Below the pieces are notes generated by a model. It searched no databases, had not been told where the DNA came from, and worked only from the letters and a program-made list of their open reading frames with translations. From Chrysomallon squamiferum (lineage: Eukaryota > Mollusca > Gastropoda > Neomphalida > Peltospiridae), in assembly GCA_012295275.1 (NCBI GenBank), contig CM022679.1, positions 16,752,342-16,816,341 on the forward strand: DNA of 64,000 nucleotides, given 5' to 3'. Positions 60,040 through 64,000 of the stretch are shown piece after piece (positions within the stretch are counted from its first letter, which is position 1; every line of letters begins with the position of its first letter). Position numbers and translations under genes: made by a program.

Positions 60040-60540
60040 TGAGTGTGTGTGTGTGAAAAAGAGAGATGCTACACAACTCAATTAGAACTGTAGTTGGTTT
60101 ATTTAAATAAAAATGAATATCAATACAAGAATATTATTCAAGAACACAATAATAAAATGTTTAGTATTTAAATGTAAATACATTGAAATCATATTTTCTG
60201 TTTTGTTTCTAAGTCTCTTCAGTCATTAAGAAATGATTTACTGATCAGTTTTCACAATTAAATCCAAACAGTTCTTGTGTGTCTATATATATATATATAA
60301 ATGTGTGTGAAAAAGAGAAATGATACATAACTTTATTAGAATTGTAATTGGTTTGTTTAAATAAAAATTAATATCAATAACTGATTATTCAAGAAAATAC
60401 AATAAGAAGTTTTTAGTATTTAAATGTTAATACACTGAAATCATATTTTTAGTTTTGTCTTTAAGTCACTTCAATTCTCAGTCATTAAGAAATGATTTAC
60501 TGATCACAGTTTTCACACAACCAAATCCAAACAATTCCTG
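60040..60540 (-). repeat. Partial tandem duplication of the Kelch gene's 3' end
   Basis: Positions of about 60046-60280 and 60300-60540 are diverged copies. Shared strings include TCAGTCATTAAGAAATGATT (60219 and 60478 onward), TTAGTATTTAAATG and ATATCAATA, each copy opening with GTGTGTGAAAAAGAGA. The proximal copy holds the true last codons. The distal copy still reads as a decayed version of the ELFGFGC...SKSFLND tail with indels, so it is not coding. Confidence 0.7.
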
Positions 60541-62190
60541 GGGAAGACGGGCATTACTGTACACTGCAACAGAACATTCTGCTGGGTCAAATGTTAGAAT
60601 TTCGTCATATGCTTTGTTTGAACCTATCCCTCCAAGGATGAATATTTTCCCCTGATGCTGAACAATACCATAACCACATCTGTGAAAATTTGGCAAAGTG
60701 GACTTAAATACCACTTCTGAATCTTGGTTGTATGCTAAAATTTTGCCATCAGGTATAATGATGTAGACTTCTCTGTTTAAAACCACGGAGGTGGTCAATC
60801 CAGATGAAAATGGTAGATTGCAAATTACACTAGTGTTCCTACTTCTGATGTTGAAACACTGAACAACCTGGACTTCTACATCATCCAGAGTTATACCACC
60901 AAAAACATAAATATCTCCTTTGACTACAGAGGCAGACGCTGAACGAATGGGTGTGAACAGATAACCAGCAAGTTGCCACTTGCCCACTGTTACATTGAAT
61001 TCCTCAATGCTTGCCAGGGTTCTGTTAATTTCTGTGTGGGTGTCATTGTAACCACCAATTACGTACAAATTATCCTCAACAGCAACCATAGAATGACGTC
61101 GACGTCCCACCAGAAGAGTTTCACAAGCTAACCATTTGTTCTGTACACATTGAAAATACATAAGACCCTTCAATCTACCAGAACCGCCAGACACAAATAT
61201 TGCATTACCATAGGCACATGAAGCAAATTCGATTCCTGGGTCATAAATCATTGGTGTTAAAGTAAACCACTTCTTTTGCTGACAGCCAAAGCAGAAAACA
61301 TCTCGAGAAGTCCGACTGATATTCCCACTGCCTCCAATACAACAAATAACTTCTTCAAATTGCCCATAGTTTCTGTATTTTAATCGAGGTGATATAAACT
61401 CTGACCTCCTTGCTGGCAGAAGATGATACCGTTTTGCCTCTTCCAAAACTCTACGGCATCTTTCACTTTCTCTTATGAATGCATTTTGTTCAAGAACTTC
61501 AACAAGATACTCTGCTCTAACCAAAGGAAGACGAAGGTGTTCAAAAAGTTCATCAAAGTATTTGTTTCTGTTTTTGAAGTCTTTTTTTACCCATTTTAAT
61601 ACTGCTTCACATACCATTTCCTCACTTGGTGTTTTCAAATCATTACTGTCAATAAGTTCTAAAATCTCTTGCTTTTCTAACTGAAGAAAATCATCTGTAA
61701 GCCAAAGCTGGGTAAAATGAGTGGCAACAAATGGCTGCAGTCTCATGATAAGATATTCACAGTGGTAGATATGTGCCAGTTTCCACATCCCTAGACAGTT
61801 TTCTGAATCCACATTTCCCAGAAGAAATTCTTCACAAGTTAACTGCAGTGACTTGATCTGCAGCATGACTGAAGCATGGAGGACTGCCTGCACATTTTCA
61901 GTGGTAAGAATCTTTTTATCAAAGTAGATGAAGTCCAAAACCAATCTAAAAGTCTCCCTTGTGATTTCTTTCAGTGTAACAACTCCATCCTGGCTCTCCT
62001 TCATTCCTGAGCTATACATAGCATCAAAGTATGGAGATATTGCTGCTAGAATAACTCTATGGCAGAAAAAGCTTGTATTCTCTACTATAATTTCTGTATC
62101 AGAATAACTTCTGTTTTCATAAAAACGACAAAGCCCCATTCGTAAATGGTCAATTAGTACGGATCTGAAATCACAGTTTTCTTGTGACAT
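60478..62190 (-). CDS. Kelch-like BTB-BACK protein, CUL3 adaptor family
   Basis: The protein is 570 residues from one uninterrupted exon. A BTB/POZ domain spans about residues 28-130 (SDTEIIVENTSFFCHRVILA, then SPYFDAMYSSGMKES). A BACK domain spans about 135-240 (CLGMWKLAHIYHCEYL, CEAVLKWVK). A Kelch propeller spans about 280-560, with double-Gly strands at 286-287, 335-336, 379-380, 431-432 and 520-521; the blade near 478 lacks its Gly-Gly. KLHL proteins of this build bind CUL3 through BTB-BACK and present substrates through the propeller. I cannot assign a vertebrate orthologue. A TTTTATGCAG acceptor at 62290-62292 indicates a 5' UTR exon upstream, probably near 63.3 kb. Its final codons and 3' UTR are partly duplicated just downstream. 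Confidence 0.92.
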   Translation of the reverse strand: MSQENCDFRSVLIDHLRMGLCRFYENRSYSDTEIIVENTSFFCHRVILAAISPYFDAMYSSGMKESQDGVVTLKEITRETFRLVLDFIYFDKKILTTENVQAVLHASVMLQIKSLQLTCEEFLLGNVDSENCLGMWKLAHIYHCEYLIMRLQPFVATHFTQLWLTDDFLQLEKQEILELIDSNDLKTPSEEMVCEAVLKWVKKDFKNRNKYFDELFEHLRLPLVRAEYLVEVLEQNAFIRESERCRRVLEEAKRYHLLPARRSEFISPRLKYRNYGQFEEVICCIGGSGNISRTSRDVFCFGCQQKKWFTLTPMIYDPGIEFASCAYGNAIFVSGGSGRLKGLMYFQCVQNKWLACETLLVGRRRHSMVAVEDNLYVIGGYNDTHTEINRTLASIEEFNVTVGKWQLAGYLFTPIRSASASVVKGDIYVFGGITLDDVEVQVVQCFNIRSRNTSVICNLPFSSGLTTSVVLNREVYIIIPDGKILAYNQDSEVVFKSTLPNFHRCGYGIVQHQGKIFILGGIGSNKAYDEILTFDPAECSVAVYSNARLPQELFGFGCVKTVISKSFLND

Positions 62191-63289
62191 GACTGTACTC
62201 GTAGTAATCAGGACTGATATAATAGTATAGTTTATTTAGTACACATCCCAAATCATCTTGTTCTCAGCATATTTCATTATTCTTCAAACCTGCATAAAAA
62301 GAAAGAAAAAAGATTATATCATTTTATTTTAATTAATTTAGCACAAGTATATTTTACACAACCTTCTTCAAAATTATACAAATAATTTAATTATCTATTT
62401 GTTAAACATTGATATAAACATAAACGTTCTAGCAAAGCCATTATAGGTATATATCATTGCTGGGTCTGCAAAAATGTATCTACAAAATTTAAAAATTATG
62501 CTTTATCTTTCACAGTGTAATTATCACTACATCTATCATAGCAATAAGGTTATATATCCACAAATATCTTCAAAAGAGGCATACTTTTGAGGTCATTATA
62601 TTGCAAATGATCAAAAACAACAGTATTGTATTTGAGCGATGTCAGTACATATTTAAATCCTGCAATGTGTACATAGTGGCAAGATAATAGACATGATTAC
62701 TAGATAAATTTCTATATTTTTTACCAAATATAGCTTTTTGTGTTGGATGTAATCATATATATTTACTTTGTTAAAATTACTGGTTATTTATACAAAAATA
62801 TTCAGTCAATGAACATTCTTATGAAAAGAAATTATGCATTACTATAATAATTTTTAAATGAGATATATTTTGAAGTGGCTGACTGCAGCAGTTGCTATGT
62901 TTACAAACTTACAAAGCTTTAAATATTAATTTAATAACTGACCTATTTCTTAAGGGAAGAGGATTACAAGAATCCACTATTCTTTATAGTTTATTTATAT
63001 TCTTCATTATTTTCTTTAAAGGAATGAATAAATAGTAATAATGCATATTATTTCACTTAAAACGCAAATATTTTGTCTAAAAGCTTTTTGTTATTTAAAT
63101 CCGACGGGAAAACGATCGAACTCTTTGCCGGATATATGAAATTACAAGTTTAACAATTTGTTGAAGCGTATACATTATTCAGTAAATGTGTTCCGAAATA
63201 TAACCTTACTATACCATGACACATTAAGAACATCTTTATGATATTATACGCATTTGAACATTGATATATACCCGAGTTTCAACATTTCA

Positions 63290-63441
63290 AAAGCAGAAAT
63301 CGGCTACCTCGCTGTTGTCAAAGCTATATACGAAGGGAAGTAATACTATCCGGAAGTATGGTTCAAAATTCCGATTGTTTCCCTTATACTAATAAAATTA
63401 ATACTTTATTGCAGAGTGATTACAATGTGACGGTGTAACAG
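63290..63441 (+). promoter_or_regulatory. Divergent promoter and non-coding first exon of the rightmost gene
   Basis: An ETS-type CCGGAAGT lies at 63350-63357 between the 5' side of the Kelch gene (-) and a predicted non-coding exon (+) that ends AACAG at 63441 with donor GTAGGC. An acceptor with a long pyrimidine tract is at 63943-63944. The layout suggests one promoter serving both genes. Transcription starts are inferred. Confidence 0.35.
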
Positions 63442-63827
63442 GTAGGCTCACATACGTGGATCTGTTATTACCATCTAAATATTTGCCCAAGAATATCCAC
63501 TATGTTTTGTACGATTATAATCTGTAAAGCAGAATTACCAGTAGTTCAGTAGTGCTGTATTTATTTATTTACCATTTAATATAATAAATATGTACATAAT
63601 GCCGTATAATGGTATATACTAATATAGCATTTTCAAAGGCTAAAATAACCTTAATACCATTTAAGTCTAAAAGAATAAATAAATTATCGAGCACAAGACT
63701 GGCAGGACTTTTAGGATGGTTTCGAAAGATTTCATGTATGCACTTGTTTACCGTATGTAAGAATCTCCACCAAATGAAATAATTATTTATTAGAGATAGT
63801 ATTTCACAATAATTAAAATAGATCCAA

Positions 63828-63828
63828 C

Positions 63829-63877
<49 letters not shown>

Positions 63878-63878
63878 T
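63828..63878. repeat. (AAT)n microsatellite near the right edge
   Basis: About 48 bp of AAT repeats in the first intron of the rightmost gene. Confidence 0.95.
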
Positions 63879-63950
63879 TTAATAATAACGCCAATAACAA
63901 TGAACAATATAAAATTGTTAGATATTTCTTTTTCCTATTTTTAGGTTTCA

Positions 63951-64000
63951 ATGGAAGCAAATTCTAACAAAGAACATCATCAGCGACATTTATGTCAAGG
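63951..64000 (+). CDS. 5' end of an unidentified protein-coding gene, cut by the window edge
   Basis: After the acceptor TTTTTAG (ending 63944) and a GTTTCA leader, an ATG opens a frame reading MEANSNKEHHQRHLCQG to the edge. Only 16 codons and two bases are visible, rich in His, Lys and Gln, too few to name a family. The clean acceptor and the short leader support a real start. Confidence 0.45.
   Translation, partial: MEANSNKEHHQRHLCQ

Overview
This is a eukaryotic nuclear window: AT-rich, packed with microsatellites, and carrying intron-split genes with GT-AG borders. The protein-level matches are animal. The very long (GT)n arrays, the sparse left half and the large introns fit a mollusc, most likely a cephalopod such as an octopus. 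The organism call is an inference from texture, not a database match.

Positions 1-33000 hold no protein-coding gene I can support. They are single-copy AT-rich DNA broken by simple repeats: (CATA)n near 13.05-13.21 kb, (CT)n/(AT)n near 14.15 kb, about 960 bp of (GT)n at 22.5-23.46 kb, a 33-bp minisatellite at 10.96-11.37 kb, and a 44-bp satellite at 23.87-24.33 kb whose unit contains an everted AGGTCA pair. A few stretches look like promoters (CRE and ETS near 16.1 kb, CCAAT plus TATA near 20.7 kb, paired CREs near 4.3 kb).

The gene-bearing part starts at 33.1 kb. In order: a type II membrane GT-B fucosyltransferase-like gene (+) interrupted by an apparent frameshift in its stem; a decayed hAT-type transposase (-); RACK1 (-, seven coding exons, 319 codons, predicted TOP start); PP2A catalytic subunit (+, seven coding exons, 309 codons), head-to-head with RACK1; a WBP1/OPAL1-like small membrane protein with a PPxY motif (-); an intronless-CDS BTB-BACK-Kelch protein (-); and the first coding codons of an unidentified gene (+) that appears to share a divergent promoter with the Kelch gene.

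The most interesting layer is non-coding. The RACK1 introns carry, on the RACK1 strand, at least one textbook-shaped H/ACA snoRNA candidate (two hairpins, ATATCA H box, terminal ACA) and five further related elements that fall into two duplicated families, some degraded. Introns and intergenic DNA also contain a pogo-like transposon remnant with 25-bp TIRs and TA flanks, a TTAA-flanked MITE, a 466-bp foldback element, a (TA)n-looped cruciform, an unidentified antisense coding relic with promoter-like sequences in PP2A intron 1, and a partial tandem copy of the Kelch gene's 3' end.
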